The notes: generated by a model from the sequence alone, not told the origin. Counted from the first letter of the stretch, positions 27,301 to 32,298 are shown. The stretch: DNA of 64,000 nucleotides from Plotosus lineatus (GCA_024760905.1 CM045729.1:5728663-5792662), one strand, 5' to 3'. Numbers and translations: made by a program.

Positions 27301-30300
27301 GAATCTGTGTTTTAATTAAAAAATTTAATTCATTAAAATATTTAAGTGTCTTATTTTATACATGTAATTTAGTTTTTTGTTTATTTTAAATATTTAATTT
27401 AGTATTTTTATTTATTTTAAATATTTAATTTAGTCTGTTGTTTATTTTAAGTATTTAATTTAGTGTTTTTATTTATTCTAAAAACCTAATTTAATATCTT
27501 TCTTTATTTTAAATATTTAATGTACAGTCGGCCCCCAATTTACGAAGATCCCTGTGTACCAAATCCCCGGATTACGAAAAATATTTTCCTGAGTTTCCGT
27601 CCCTGAGATACGAAACAACCCTCTCTCACGAAAAGAAATTCAAACATGCCAATTAAAATTTCACACGATGCACGAGTTGCTCTCTCTACATCCCGCCCCG
27701 CTGGCCTCCCAGATAGAGACAGAAGGAAGCTTCACTCTTTAGTTTTTATTTTAGTTTTTTAAATTGTTTTAATTCAGTAAATGTTTAATAAATGTGGGCG
27801 CATTTGAGCTCATCTGGAATTCCGATCCCTCAAGGAATCAAATTAAAGTTGAGTTTGTCAAGCAGGGAATGCGCTTTGAATTCACGTCGTGTGGGCGTGG
27901 CCCACAGCGTGCGAGAGAGAAGGAATAACGCTTTAGTTTTTAGTTTAGTTTTTTAAGTTGTTTTAATTCAGTTAATGGTCAAGCAGGGAATGCGCTTTGA
28001 ATTCTCGTCTTGTGGGCGTGGCCCGCAGCGCACGCGTGCGAGAGAGAGAGAGAGAGAGAGAGAGAAGGAATAATGCTTTAGTTTTTAGTTTAACTTGTTT
28101 AATTCAGTAAATGTTTAATAAATGTGGGTGCATTTGAGCACATCTGGAATTCCGATCTCTCAAGGAATCAAATTAAAGTTGAGTTTGTCAAGCAGGGAAT
28201 GCGCTTTGAATTCACGTCTTGTGGGCGTGGCTCGCAGCACGCACGTGAGAGAGAGAGCGAAAGAGAGAGAGAGAGGGAGCGAGAGAGAGGGAGCGAGAGA
28301 GACGGAGCGAGAGAGAGGGAGCGAGAGAGAGGGAGCGAGAGAGCGAAAGAGAGGGAGCGAGAGAGCGAAAGAGAGGGAGCGAGAGAGCGAAAGAGAGAGC
28401 GAAAGAGAGAGCGAGAGAGAGAGAGAGAGAGCGTGAAAGAGAGAGAGAGAGCACGAAAGAGAGAGAGAGAGCGAAAGAGAGAGAGAGAGAGAGCGAGCAC
28501 GAAAGAGAGAGAGAGAGCGAAAGAGAGAGAGAGGTGTGTGTGTGTGTGTGTGTGTGTTAATAAAAAATAATGGTTTAATTAATAAATATGTTAATAAAAT
28601 GGTTTAATATGTTAATGAAATGTTTAAATTCTTTAATAAATAATTTTCTTTTACTTTTAACAGATATTTCATACAAAATGTGTACTTTTATCATTTTTAA
28701 AGGATTTATGGGGTTTATCCAGTCCAAAGACTGGAGCCTTGGAACGAATTAGGCGTTTAACATGTAAGGTGCGACCCCTACTTACGAAATCCCCGCAATA
28801 CGAAAAGGGCTCTGGAACGGATTCATTTCGTAAATCGGGGGCCGACTGTACTGTTTTTGTTTATTTTTAATATTTAATTTAGTGTTTTTATTTCTTTTAA
28901 ATGTTTAATTTAGTATTTTATTTATTTTAAAATTTTAATTCAGTATTTTATTTATGTTAAATTACATTATTTTTATCTATCTACACAGAATTTTATACAT
29001 TGAACCGTTTTTATTGCAGCTGTGTAAAAAAATCTATTTTAATATGCAAATATAATATTGTTTTGAATATAAAGTGTTTGTTCACAATACTGTTCAGGAA
29101 TTAGGATTTCTCGACTGATTACACTGGGTTTTGTAATGATGTGTGTGTGTGTGTGTGTGTGTGTCCTGTAGCTGCTGGTTGATGACAGCGTGGCCATTAC
29201 GCCATTTTATCTGTTGCTGGGGAAACATAACCCAGCACGAGAGAAGGAGACCTCGGCTTCGAGTCAGCCCACCGACAGACTGCCGCTTCCTCAGGGATCA
29301 GCAGCTGTGAAGGAGGTCGGCTGTACAGACATCATCGTTTGTATAAAATGCAGTGATGTTGCTCACGTGTTTCTTCACCTGCCCATCTTCTGTTGATTTG
29401 ATTTCCTGTAGTTGCTGCACACCCCGGCGCACGTCCTTCCTGCAGCCTCGGTTCTGTGCTCAATGTTCCTCAAATCTCTGCTCATCTCCAACGGGGACGG
29501 GTATGACACTCTTCTTTATCAACAACAGCAAAAACTCGTCCATAAGTTGTGAATAATTATAAATCTGATCATAAAATGTTTCTCTGTATGTCTCAGTATC
29601 AGACTGTTATGCTTATAATGCCCTCCGAGCCTGAATATTACTCCATAACATCAAAAAAATAAACTACAACTGTAGGGGTTTTGTTTTTGTTTGTATGTTT
29701 GATTGTTTATTTTTTGCTGATTTTTCCTGATGTTCCTAATTTAGTCGTAGCCAATATCCACCCATCAGGTATTACCTTCCTGTCACATGACCACCACCAA
29801 CCAGGGAGGGGTGAAAGCACGCACACGCCCCATCTGTGCATTCGCCGAGCTCCAATATACACTCGGTTCCCTGTCACTCGCAGCGATCGCCTACCAATCA
29901 TGGGCATCTGTGAGCATGTTTGTACGAGTGGTCGCGTAGCGCTTTCCCTCTGAGTGTGTTAGACCCGCCCCCAAATACACATGCGCCACAGTTTGAAAAG
30001 ATAGGTAGCTAGAATTGCATGTCACAAGGGGGCATGTGCTTTCGCCCCTGCTTGGTTGGCGGAGGTCGTGTCATAGGGAGGGCAATACCTGGTGGGTGGG
30101 AAGTGGGAGAAAATGGAGAAAATCCAAATTGGGGAAAAAAGGTCCTGTGTAGTTTTGGCACAGGAGTCGAAAATAGGCCCAGAGAGCATCACATGGCTTT
30201 AGGATTCATGCTCGATGTTCTGTAGCGTCGTTGAATCACTGATGACATCATTTGACTTCCTTAATGTTTTTGCACAGAGGAGAGAAAGAGCAGCTTGAAC

Positions 30301-30491
30301 AGGAAGTAGAGAGCGAGAAGGAGGAAGAAGATACGGAGGACGAAATGGAAACAAGCGAGCATCAGCAGGAAATTCAATCTCTGGGCTCCGTCCTCGAACC
30401 GGCTGTGCAGCTCTCCAAAGAGGAGGAAAGGGAACTCAGACGTATGAGAAAGACGGACTTCAACTGGGTTTTGGACTGTCTCAAGTCTTAG
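1..30491 (+). CDS. wdr75: WDR75, WD repeat-containing protein 75 (21 coding exons; 5' end cut by window)
   Basis: WDR75 is the vertebrate counterpart of yeast Utp17/Nan1, a nucleolar scaffold of the UTP-A (t-UTP) subcomplex needed for rRNA transcription and 18S pre-rRNA processing (family knowledge). Joining exons 1-81, 564-693, 2817-2882, 2977-3076, 3229-3353, 6562-6632, 6861-6977, 8763-8851, 11037-11195, 11392-11451, 11556-11671, 16961-17136, 17256-17407, 18652-18832, 23905-23999, 24155-24250, 26260-26429, 26622-26681, 29172-29315, 29412-29500 and 30278-30491 gives 829 codons plus TAG with no internal stop; every intron is GT-AG and phases match. Human WDR75 is about 830 residues, so only about 2-4 N-terminal residues are missing. 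WD-type repeats end in LWDF, KIRLW, LVQWHC, FKVWLL and VTVWS; the tail is acidic. The promoter lies outside the window. No close poly(A) signal follows the stop; an AATAAA at 31390-31395 is a weak candidate. Confidence 0.96.
82..563 (+). repeat. WDR75 intron 1 with ATC and GT microsatellites
   Basis: An imperfect (ATC)n tract runs about 346-416 and a (TG)n tract about 523-562 ends at the exon 2 splice acceptor. A 159-residue open frame across it is low-complexity artefact. Nothing else recognised. Confidence 0.85.
564..693 (+). CDS. wdr75: WDR75 exon 2
   Basis: Visible residues 27-70. Begins the first WD repeat: GDAVKVFSSTTEECVHVLEG, then GHTDQISGITLNP. The acceptor AG directly follows a (TG)n microsatellite; the donor is gtacct. 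Confidence 0.95.
719..783 (+). repeat. (TC)n-(CA)n microsatellite
   Basis: About 20 TC units followed by about 12 CA units near the start of WDR75 intron 2. Confidence 0.95.
951..1706 (+). repeat. G-rich GGT/GAT/AGT minisatellite
   Basis: About 750 bases made only of variants of ggtggtagtgatggtgtggg. The plus strand is very G-rich with recurrent GGG/GGGGG runs; the complement is almost pure C/A/T. It sits in WDR75 intron 2, so the transcript carries the G-rich strand. Long open frames on both strands (up to 294 codons) are a by-product of the triplet-rich composition. Confidence 0.95.
1707..2642 (+). other. WDR75 intron 2, unassigned part
   Basis: Mostly AT-rich single-copy-looking sequence with a short G-run near 2358-2370 and another near 2528-2540. 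No gene or recognisable element seen. Confidence 0.5.
2643..2740 (-). mobile_element. 5'-truncated Rex3 LINE fragment
   Basis: About 100 bases matching, by eye and over most positions, the 3' end of the larger Rex3 copy at 54857-57300, including the shared block ggtcgggtcacgggggcagc. The ATC-repeat tail lies at the low-coordinate end, so the LINE reads on the minus strand. Confidence 0.85.
2817..2882 (+). CDS. wdr75: WDR75 exon 3
   Basis: Twenty-two residues, VFSCSLDGTVRLWDF then TDGILIK, completing the first WD repeat. Acceptor cctgcag, donor gtaatg, both phase 0. Confidence 0.95.
2977..3076 (+). CDS. wdr75: WDR75 exon 4
   Basis: Visible residues 93-125, TFVIGYPVFSIHVSEKHRG onward. Acceptor cccctcag, donor gtaatc; ends in phase 1. 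Confidence 0.93.
3122..3200 (+). repeat. (GT)n microsatellite
   Basis: GT array with GTAT interruptions, filling most of WDR75 intron 4 (3077-3228). Confidence 0.95.
3229..3353 (+). CDS. wdr75: WDR75 exon 5
   Basis: Visible residues 126-167, including EVNVSELSAVLCDVSPDPS and ending AFGRE, matching the human AFGNE position. Acceptor tcaacag follows a GT microsatellite by about 28 bases. Confidence 0.93.
3489..3531 (+). repeat. (CA)n microsatellite
   Basis: About 21 CA units in WDR75 intron 5. Confidence 0.95.
3532..4141 (+). other. WDR75 intron 5, unassigned part
   Basis: No repeat or gene recognised; non-coding in appearance. Confidence 0.5.
4142..4295. mobile_element. hAT-like element, one end only
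   Basis: Begins cagggatcaccaacctttt, a hAT-type terminal sequence, and runs into AT-rich DNA until a second hAT-like end starts at 4296. The matching far end was not found. Confidence 0.55.
4296..4645 (-). mobile_element. hAT-like element remnant with antisense transposase trace
   Basis: Begins caggggtcgggaacctattt, a hAT-type end. The reverse strand around 4480-4580 reads ERSFSHLKSIKTNLRSR, which resembles the C-terminal dimerisation part of hAT transposases; the frame is open over only about 50 codons. Family assignment is by eye. Confidence 0.45.
4677..4760 (+). repeat. GC-rich dispersed repeat, copy 1
   Basis: Contains cccccagtcaggtccagggc followed by a G-run and a caaaagcccccc block. 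The same block order recurs at about 51871-51960. Confidence 0.6.
4879..5041. mobile_element. pogo/Tigger-like TIR element, left end, with (TA)n
   Basis: Starts cagtaggcgcttgacattcg right after a TA dinucleotide, in the style of Tc1/mariner-pogo ends. A (TA)n run at 5012-5041 follows. The opposite end was not identified. Confidence 0.45.
5042..6522 (+). other. WDR75 intron 5, remaining part
   Basis: Holds a (TA)n-(TG)n microsatellite at about 5537-5579 and two copies of gagcagctcagccacgcccc about 165 bases apart (near 5316 and 5482). No gene recognised. Confidence 0.5.
6523..6716 (+). repeat. microsatellites flanking WDR75 exon 6
   Basis: (TG)n at 6523-6560 ends in the exon 6 acceptor. (TC)n from about 6637 to 6704 and (CA)n to 6716 start within five bases after the exon 6 donor. 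Confidence 0.95.
6562..6632 (+). CDS. wdr75: WDR75 exon 6
   Basis: Visible residues 168-190, GEYLAHVKGLQLHVYFFRKQ. The acceptor is (TG)n followed directly by tag; the donor is gtaact, phase 2. Too short to show as an open frame of its own but fixed by homology and phase. Confidence 0.92.
6861..6977 (+). CDS. wdr75: WDR75 exon 7
   Basis: Encodes a canonical WD blade: NAFTCIACHPKDDCIATGHQ then DGKIRLW, with the tryptophan codon split by the next intron. Acceptor cttgcag, donor gtgaga. Confidence 0.95.
7082..7235 (-). mobile_element. tRNA-derived SINE fragment (family E)
   Basis: On the minus strand it starts with a tRNA-like A box (gctcagtggttaaggctcag) and continues to a gggcccttgggcaaggcc block, a layout seen in fish SINEs. 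Only one copy is in the window. Confidence 0.55.
7236..7544 (+). other. WDR75 intron 7, unassigned part
   Basis: No repeat or gene recognised. Confidence 0.5.
7545..7800 (+). mobile_element. tRNA-derived SINE, family B, degraded
   Basis: Contains the B-box-like cctgggttcgatgctcggg, then the family body (gtttctgtgttgggtttgca, tgggtttcctccca) and gagctgtccagggtgt. Same order as at least nine other copies here. Confidence 0.8.
7801..8244 (+). other. WDR75 intron 7, unassigned part
   Basis: Non-coding; no element recognised, although 8060-8170 has the look of a worn dispersed repeat. Confidence 0.45.
8245..8700 (+). repeat. purine-rich tract
   Basis: About 450 bases with very few pyrimidines on the plus strand (gaaagagggaatgaaggata style), ending just upstream of the WDR75 exon 8 acceptor. 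The 221-codon minus-strand open frame here is the complementary pyrimidine-rich shadow. Confidence 0.85.
8763..8851 (+). CDS. wdr75: WDR75 exon 8
   Basis: Visible residues 230-259: RNFNQKKEYTYSTQHWHHDA onward, ending in the start of a WD blade (LCFTPEG). Acceptor tttacag after a T-rich tract, donor gtaagc. Confidence 0.95.
9045..9300 (+). mobile_element. SINE family D, 5'-truncated
   Basis: Shares ordered blocks with copies at 10470, 16205 and 29735: gaccgcccccaaatacgcat, gcattgcatgtcatgg, ctggtcagtggtggttgtgt, and an A-rich end after ggggaaagggg. Confidence 0.75.
9301..9734 (+). other. WDR75 intron 8, unassigned part
   Basis: Non-coding sequence with no recognisable element. Confidence 0.5.
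9735..10015 (+). pseudogene. L2-type LINE ORF2 C-terminal fragment
   Basis: One frame reads VISKLDYCNSLLAGLS, and another shortly after reads RSLHRLPVAARIRFKTLILA then PAPSYFNAF. These are the typical C-terminal residues of L2-group non-LTR retrotransposon proteins. The frames are broken by shifts and an A run, so this is a dead fragment. Confidence 0.75.
10016..10469 (+). other. WDR75 intron 8, unassigned part
   Basis: Non-coding AT-rich sequence. No element recognised. Confidence 0.45.
10470..10868 (-). mobile_element. SINE family D, near full length
   Basis: On the minus strand it starts with a tRNA-like head whose B box reads gagttcgaatccgggttaa. It continues with the family body (ccagccaatcataggcatct, ccacccccccaaatatgcat, cctggtcagtggtggtcatg) and ends at a long T/A tract (10470-10500). 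Confidence 0.8.
11037..11195 (+). CDS. wdr75: WDR75 exon 9
   Basis: Visible residues 260-312: MHLLSGGAESVLVQWHC completes a blade; FLPRLGGAISHISVSADG starts the next. Acceptor ctgtag, donor gtacgc. Confidence 0.96.
11392..11451 (+). CDS. wdr75: WDR75 exon 10
   Basis: Twenty residues including HCSFKVSAVIQGLVH, matching human EASAVIQGLVK. The next intron is only 104 bases and is mostly CA repeat. Confidence 0.94.
11452..11490 (+). repeat. (CA)n in WDR75 intron 10
   Basis: About 18 CA units starting at the exon 10 donor. Confidence 0.95.
11556..11671 (+). CDS. wdr75: WDR75 exon 11
   Basis: Visible residues 333-371: DLTIDPRTNALVLNGKPGHL then QFYSLQRDKQLYN, one of the most conserved parts of the family. 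Acceptor gtttcag, donor gtatgt. Confidence 0.97.
11690..11736 (+). repeat. (CA)n in WDR75 intron 11
   Basis: About 23 CA units, 18 bases after the exon 11 donor. Confidence 0.95.
11821..12105 (+). mobile_element. SINE family B
   Basis: Starts gggcagcacagtggcgtagt (A box within) and reaches a B box in gttcgattcccagctcggg. The body and tail (gggctgtccagggcttact, ggctccagccttcccacga) follow the family order. Confidence 0.88.
12190..12345 (+). repeat. degenerate minisatellite, block 1 (gagtcatttag units)
   Basis: Repeated units of about 24-30 bases of the form agagtcatttagnccacaaag. Same unit as 12590-12880 and 17625-18180. Confidence 0.75.
12346..12589 (-). mobile_element. SINE family B
   Basis: Reads in reverse: B-box region near 12570, then ggactgtgggaggaaaccag and cctgaacagctctctaggcc. 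It lies between the two blocks of the intron 11 minisatellite, so it may have inserted in it. Confidence 0.8.
12590..12880 (+). repeat. degenerate minisatellite, block 2
   Basis: Continues the gagtcattt(a/t)ggtcat/ccacaaagtga units of 12190-12345 on the other side of a family B SINE. Confidence 0.7.
12881..13412 (+). other. WDR75 intron 11, unassigned part with poly-T
   Basis: A poly-T run of about 30 lies at 13217-13247. No gene or named element recognised. Confidence 0.5.
13413..13740 (+). mobile_element. SINE family B
   Basis: Tail ends agcctccccgcaaccctaat with taggattaag. Head includes ctgtggttagcacattcaca and gggtttgattcccaggcttt. Confidence 0.87.
13880..14675 (+). mobile_element. pogo-type DNA transposon, deletion derivative
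   Basis: Left side reads tttttcggactacaagtcac and the right side carries the inverse (cttatagtccagtgcgactt, then tttttggccaatgtgacttg). Between them lies a broken transposase start. Sequences of this type belong to vertebrate pogo-like elements. Confidence 0.7.
14110..14435 (+). pseudogene. pogo-like transposase N-terminal fragment
   Basis: Starts MSQIRKSYSADYKLQVVKYA followed by ENGNRASERKLGVNEKLVR, the helix-turn-helix DNA-binding start of pogo/POGK-type transposases. After a frameshift near 14230 another frame reads KARWPQLEEQ and TWVLEQRASGRGLSTVQLRL. A stop follows in KEMNINDFA at about 14437. The DDE catalytic part is absent, so it is not functional. A domesticated POGK gene is unlikely because the frame is broken and TIRs flank it. 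Confidence 0.78.
14676..15110 (+). other. WDR75 intron 11, unassigned part
   Basis: Non-coding; nothing recognised. Confidence 0.5.
15111..16130. mobile_element. TA-flanked TIR element, family T1, copy 1
   Basis: Begins cagacgctccctgacttac after TA, and carries the inverse gtaagtcagggagcgtct at 16011-16028, with homology to copy 2 continuing to about 16130. A (TA)n run lies at 15313-15375. No transposase frame seen. This copy lacks the two RTE insertions present in copy 2 (57375-61775). Confidence 0.8.
16205..16560 (+). mobile_element. SINE family D
   Basis: Ordered blocks: gcgatcgccagccaatcctg, gacccgcccccaaatccgat, agcattacatgtcacggagt, ctggttggtggtggttgtgt. The tRNA-like head is mostly missing. 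Confidence 0.75.
16561..16960 (+). other. WDR75 intron 11, 3' part
   Basis: Non-coding up to the exon 12 acceptor. The open frame at 16751-17176 only runs into exon 12 in frame and is not an alternative exon I can support. Confidence 0.5.
16961..17136 (+). CDS. wdr75: WDR75 exon 12
   Basis: Visible residues 372-429: LDIVQQEYIYEAGLEQFDVV, then SWLATVEERGGKD and SLKLWGFDEKIQ. Acceptor ctttcag, donor gtacat, phase 2. Confidence 0.96.
17256..17407 (+). CDS. wdr75: WDR75 exon 13
   Basis: Visible residues 430-480. A WD blade: AHNDQITAMCFSP ... TTASDGQFKVWLLG. Acceptor ttccacag, donor gtgagt. Confidence 0.96.
17625..18180 (+). repeat. degenerate minisatellite in WDR75 intron 13
   Basis: About 20 imperfect units such as agagtcatttaaccacgaag and gtctgcaagcagagtcattt. 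Shares its unit with the intron 11 arrays at 12190-12345 and 12590-12880. Confidence 0.78.
18181..18651 (+). other. WDR75 intron 13, 3' part
   Basis: Non-coding sequence ending in the T tract of the exon 14 acceptor. Confidence 0.5.
18652..18832 (+). CDS. wdr75: WDR75 exon 14
   Basis: Visible residues 481-540: LSWSCDFVGSYHGLETTNCS then FSADGSLLAVSFREVVTVWS. Acceptor after a T tract ending tttgcag; donor gttggc is a weaker match to consensus. Confidence 0.95.
19030..19372 (-). mobile_element. chimeric SINE: family A head and middle, family B tail (copy 1)
   Basis: Minus-strand reading: head ggcagtggtggcctggtggt with B box ggttaggggttcaagccaca, middle aagaaccattgcttactttc, then a switch near 19145 into the family B tail (ggcgagccgtccatggtgta, ending in a taattaggattaagcgg block). 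Confidence 0.8.
19373..20045 (+). other. WDR75 intron 14, unassigned part
   Basis: Non-coding, with a poly-A run at about 19769-19783. No element recognised. Confidence 0.5.
20046..20929. mobile_element. TA-flanked TIR element, family T2, carrying a hAT-like insert (copy 1)
   Basis: Ends are caagtggtacctcttctaac and gacgaggtaccactg, an inverted pair. The left flank is TA. Positions 20224-20505 are hAT-like sequence on the minus strand. The same element, inverted, with the same internal junction but further interrupted by a LINE, lies at 32299-37134. Confidence 0.78.
20224..20505 (-). mobile_element. hAT-like segment inside T2 copy 1
   Basis: Matches the first about 170 bases and the last about 40 bases of the hAT copy at 22224-22985 (for example ttctcaaatagtggg and cagaaaataattgag, read in reverse). 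An 8-base repeat gccttgtg stands on both sides (20216-20223, 20506-20513), a possible target duplication, although the outer five bases of one TIR are then missing. Confidence 0.6.
20930..22223 (+). other. WDR75 intron 14, unassigned part
   Basis: About 1.3 kb of non-coding DNA in which I recognise no gene or repeat family. Confidence 0.5.
22224..22985 (+). mobile_element. non-autonomous hAT element with 8-bp target duplication
   Basis: 762 bases. Left end cagtgcttctcaaatagtgg, right end aataattgagaagcactg, an inverted pair. The perfect 8-base duplication ctttaacc flanks it (22216-22223 and 22986-22993), as expected for hAT. It keeps a piece of transposase C-terminus, so it is an internal-deletion derivative of an autonomous element. 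Confidence 0.93.
22386..22523 (+). pseudogene. hAT transposase C-terminal fragment
   Basis: Reads ALKTKYRSQLNIEQELRVAV then CFKPRFEKLCAAKRAHCSH and a stop. This resembles the end of ZBED5/GTF2IRD2-like hAT transposases, part of the hATC dimerisation region. Catalytic parts are absent. Confidence 0.7.
22998..23360 (+). mobile_element. SINE family B
   Basis: Head gcggtatggtggtatagtag; body gtccaaaaacatgcacatta; tail agatgggctccagcctcctc with cctaatattgggtttaag. An oppositely oriented copy starts about 90 bases later. Confidence 0.85.
23450..23785 (-). mobile_element. SINE family B
   Basis: Well preserved copy reading in reverse: tail tcattttttgaaccgctcaa, body ggactgtgggaggaaaccgg, B box near 23730 (attgaacccaggaccttctt). 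Forms a potential hairpin with the copy at 22998-23360. Confidence 0.9.
23905..23999 (+). CDS. wdr75: WDR75 exon 15
   Basis: Reads DLCFGRLSCSKYLLSTTTKN then LLCCWNLLTCS, matching human CFGRLTCSKYLL and LCCWNLLSC. Acceptor cctgcag, donor gttagt. Confidence 0.95.
24013..24034 (+). repeat. (GT)n microsatellite
   Basis: About 11 GT units just after the exon 15 donor, followed by a G run. Confidence 0.9.
24155..24250 (+). CDS. wdr75: WDR75 exon 16
   Basis: Reads LEWSTSMDVCMLRSDPLSEN then VAAFCHHSGNTD. Acceptor cctcacag, donor gtaagt; a long GT/GC-GT microsatellite starts about 20 bases into the next intron. Confidence 0.94.
24271..24356 (+). repeat. (GT)n-(GC/GT)n microsatellite
   Basis: GT array turning into GCGTGCGTGC units in WDR75 intron 16, ending nine bases before the T3 element. 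Confidence 0.95.
24366..25201. mobile_element. TA-flanked TIR element, family T3, copy 1
   Basis: 836 bases from cagtggtacctcaccttacg to taaggtgtggtaccactg, with TA on both sides. It carries about four imperfect units of ggatgttgggagatggccaa at about 24900-25060. No transposase. An inverted second copy lies at 39397-40182. Confidence 0.9.
25202..25560 (+). other. WDR75 intron 16, unassigned part
   Basis: AT-rich. Includes ctacagatctgtttcgaggg near 25340, which looks like part of a dispersed repeat I cannot name. Confidence 0.4.
25561..26115 (+). repeat. degenerate G-rich minisatellite
   Basis: Loose repeats of gggattggggctgtaggggg across about 500 bases in WDR75 intron 16. The 257-codon minus-strand frame (P/S/H/Q-rich) is produced by this repetition. 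Confidence 0.65.
26260..26429 (+). CDS. wdr75: WDR75 exon 17
   Basis: Visible residues 605-661: FIFKPHEPRPVFTQKAV, later QWLNRSRLYFLTESM, matching human VFKPSEPRP and QWLNRSQFYFLT. Acceptor ctgtgcag, donor gtacga. Confidence 0.96.
26622..26681 (+). CDS. wdr75: WDR75 exon 18
   Basis: Twenty residues, DLLTFSTRTEDEQILNSRKQ, in phase 0 on both sides. Acceptor ccctcag, donor gtcagt. Confidence 0.94.
26855..27195 (+). mobile_element. SINE family A: tRNA-like head, RTE 5' and 3' sequences
   Basis: Head gcagtggtggtctagtggta and B box gggggttcgagtcccactct. From about 27083 it reads gggttgtgacaggaaggaca, like the 5' end of the RTE LINE at 58434, and from about 27136 gatgattcactgtggcgact, like the LINE 3' end (61515-61560). 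It thus joins a tRNA-like promoter to both LINE ends. Confidence 0.85.
27525..28848. mobile_element. TA-flanked TIR element, family T4, with internal tandem repeats
   Basis: 1324 bases from cagtcggcccccaatttacg to cgtaaatcgggggccgactg, perfect in the outer bases and with TA on both sides. It contains two to three tandem units of about 170-350 bases (marker tcaagcagggaatgcgcttt at about 27859, 27979 and 28188) and a long GA tract. No transposase. Confidence 0.92.
28235..28540 (+). repeat. GAGA purine tract inside T4
   Basis: About 300 bases of GAGAGAGC/GAAAGAGA units followed by a short (GT)n. The R/E-rich and S/L-rich open frames over it are artefacts. Confidence 0.95.
28849..29138 (+). other. 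WDR75 intron 18, 3' part
   Basis: T/A-rich repeats of tttattttaaatatttaatt type continue those at 27330-27520, so T4 seems inserted into an existing AT-rich tract. Confidence 0.55.
29139..29164 (+). repeat. (GT)n microsatellite at exon 19 acceptor
   Basis: About 12 GT units ending seven bases before the exon 19 splice junction. Confidence 0.92.
29172..29315 (+). CDS. wdr75: WDR75 exon 19
   Basis: Visible residues 682-729: VAITPFYLLLGKHNPAREKE and LPLPQGSAAVKE. Acceptor cctgtag is only a few bases after a (GT)n run. Confidence 0.95.
29412..29500 (+). CDS. wdr75: WDR75 exon 20
   Basis: Reads LLHTPAHVLPAASVLCSMFL then KSLLISNGDG, matching human LLHTPAHVLPSAAFLCSMF. Acceptor cctgtag, donor gtatga. 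Confidence 0.96.
29735..30140. mobile_element. SINE family D inverted pair (fold-back)
   Basis: 29755-29838 carries the family D tail in reverse (tgaccaccaccaaccaggga). 29841-30140 carries the body and tail forward (gacccgcccccaaatacaca, ttggcggaggtcgtgtcata). The two tails form an imperfect inverted repeat of about 85 bases per arm within WDR75 intron 20. Confidence 0.75.
30278..30491 (+). CDS. wdr75: WDR75 exon 21 (last coding exon)
   Basis: Encodes the acidic tail (EVESEKEEEDTEDEMETSEH) followed by the conserved end SKEEERELRRMRKTDFNWVL and the TAG stop at 30489-30491. A CA microsatellite follows in the 3' UTR at about 30503-30538. Confidence 0.95.
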
Positions 30492-32298
30492 TGGATCTCC
30501 AACACACACACACACACACACACACATACACACACACACTATCCAGTTCTGGTTGTGTAATGGTAATAATTAATGTTGCACATATTTTACTCGCCATGAA
30601 AAAACCTATTGGCGCTATTGAATTGGAGTTTTCTAGATGTTTTATTTTGAAATTATGAATCTAGTCTGAACTTTTCAAGTGCACCAGACACCGTTTCGCA
30701 TCTCCATGGTTCAATCCCCAGCTCGGCTCGATCTGTCCGAGATCCCACCTGATCTCTGGGGGTCGCATCTCCCTTTTGAAGCCGATATTGTTTCAGTGAC
30801 ATCGAGAGAACTTTAGGACGAATAAGAATCCGCAGCAAGAAGATGCCAGTCTCGGGTCACCCTTTTCTGTACTCGCGCCTTCCGGTGGTGGTTGACGTAG
30901 CGCGGACATGTAGGAGATGCACATTGCTAAGACGTTTATAAATGAAGCGCTAAAAAAATCAGTGGCCTGAGCAAAGCAAAAGTGGATTACAGTAATAATA
31001 ATATCCCTGCAAAGGGAGAAACATCATTTTGAATACGGCGGCCATTTTGGATATCGGACTGTGGTGAAAATTGATAGGCTTGTGTCGTCCACCAGTCCCA
31101 ACACTCACAGCAAGAATGGTGAATGGTGACGTGGCATTTGACGGCACGAAATGTAACTATGGAGACGCAGATGGACATCGTGCATGGTAACCATACCAGT
31201 CAACCAACCCCCACCACTCCAACACACACGGTGTGCTGAAGAGGGAAACCTCCAGGAATTTGAGAATTTTGTGATTATTTTTGTTCTGACTGTTCAATTA
31301 CTACCAGACTTGAAGCAGAGTTTTAAAGTAAAGCAGAAAACTCCAATTTCAATTTTAAACTCCAAATTCAAATGGCACAAACATCTAGAAATAAAATAAT
31401 GGGAGTATTCGACTGTAAAAGTGTTTTGCATGAACTCTGACGGTGAATATGGATTGTAAGGAAGGTTTAACTATTACATCACCTTAAACAAAAAGAGTTA
31501 AAGAAACGAAGGATGATGATGTACAGTATGTGGCATGGATTATGTGAATCGGATCCAGATGTTTGGAAACGTCTATGAAATGAAGCTTTGAAATTAGCCC
31601 CGTTTGAAACGTAAACACATTTGTATTGATTGTAATTTATAAAGGTTTGTTTTTGTTTTTTTTGTGTTTTCTGGGTTTTTTTTGGAACAAAAAAAATGTT
31701 TACTTGGTTGTTTCGAAACGCATCTAGTTCCTGAAATGCTCATGTTGTTTGGAGTGAAGTAAGAATAAGGAAACGTGCATATTTGCATTTCCCCTGTCTT
31801 TCAGCCAAGTTACAGGGGGTAATGTCACATAATTTAAAAAAAAAAAAATGCCGAGTCACTGCCTGGGTGGTCACACAACTTTTATTTTGTATTCCAGTCA
31901 CGAAATTGTGGCTGTTCACAGCAGGTCAGATAAGTCGGTTCACTGACAGTTTTGTCATTTGCAGTTTTTGGGGGGGTTTTTTGGAAACAGTAAAAGGTTT
32001 TAATGTTTTGACTGTTGATGTCAACAATGAACATGAAGTACCTTGTTCTACCTGCTGCTCAACAAAACATCGAATCCTGTCGGTATTATTTACTCTCAGT
32101 TCTATTGGTCATGTAGGGCATACACACGGCGTTTTTAACCAGCGGTTTTGGGTGTGGTTGGTTGGGTTATGGTGACAGTTCTGCATCCACAATGCACTCA
32201 TGGCTTGTAAGCTCGGAGAGCTGCTTGTTTTGCAAAACAGGCACCATGTATTTACACACACGGGGGTTAACAGTATGGCTTGGGAAGGTACATGAGGG
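30492..32298 (+). other. WDR75 3' flank and intergenic DNA
   Basis: Begins with the WDR75 3' UTR ((CA)n at 30503-30538). An AATAAA lies at 31390-31395, about 900 bases after the stop; it is unproven as a poly(A) signal. I recognise no gene or named repeat up to the T2 element. Confidence 0.5.

Noticed and set aside
28122..28570. R/E-rich and S/L-rich open frames (up to 148 codons)
   Set aside because: Produced by the GAGA tract inside the T4 element.
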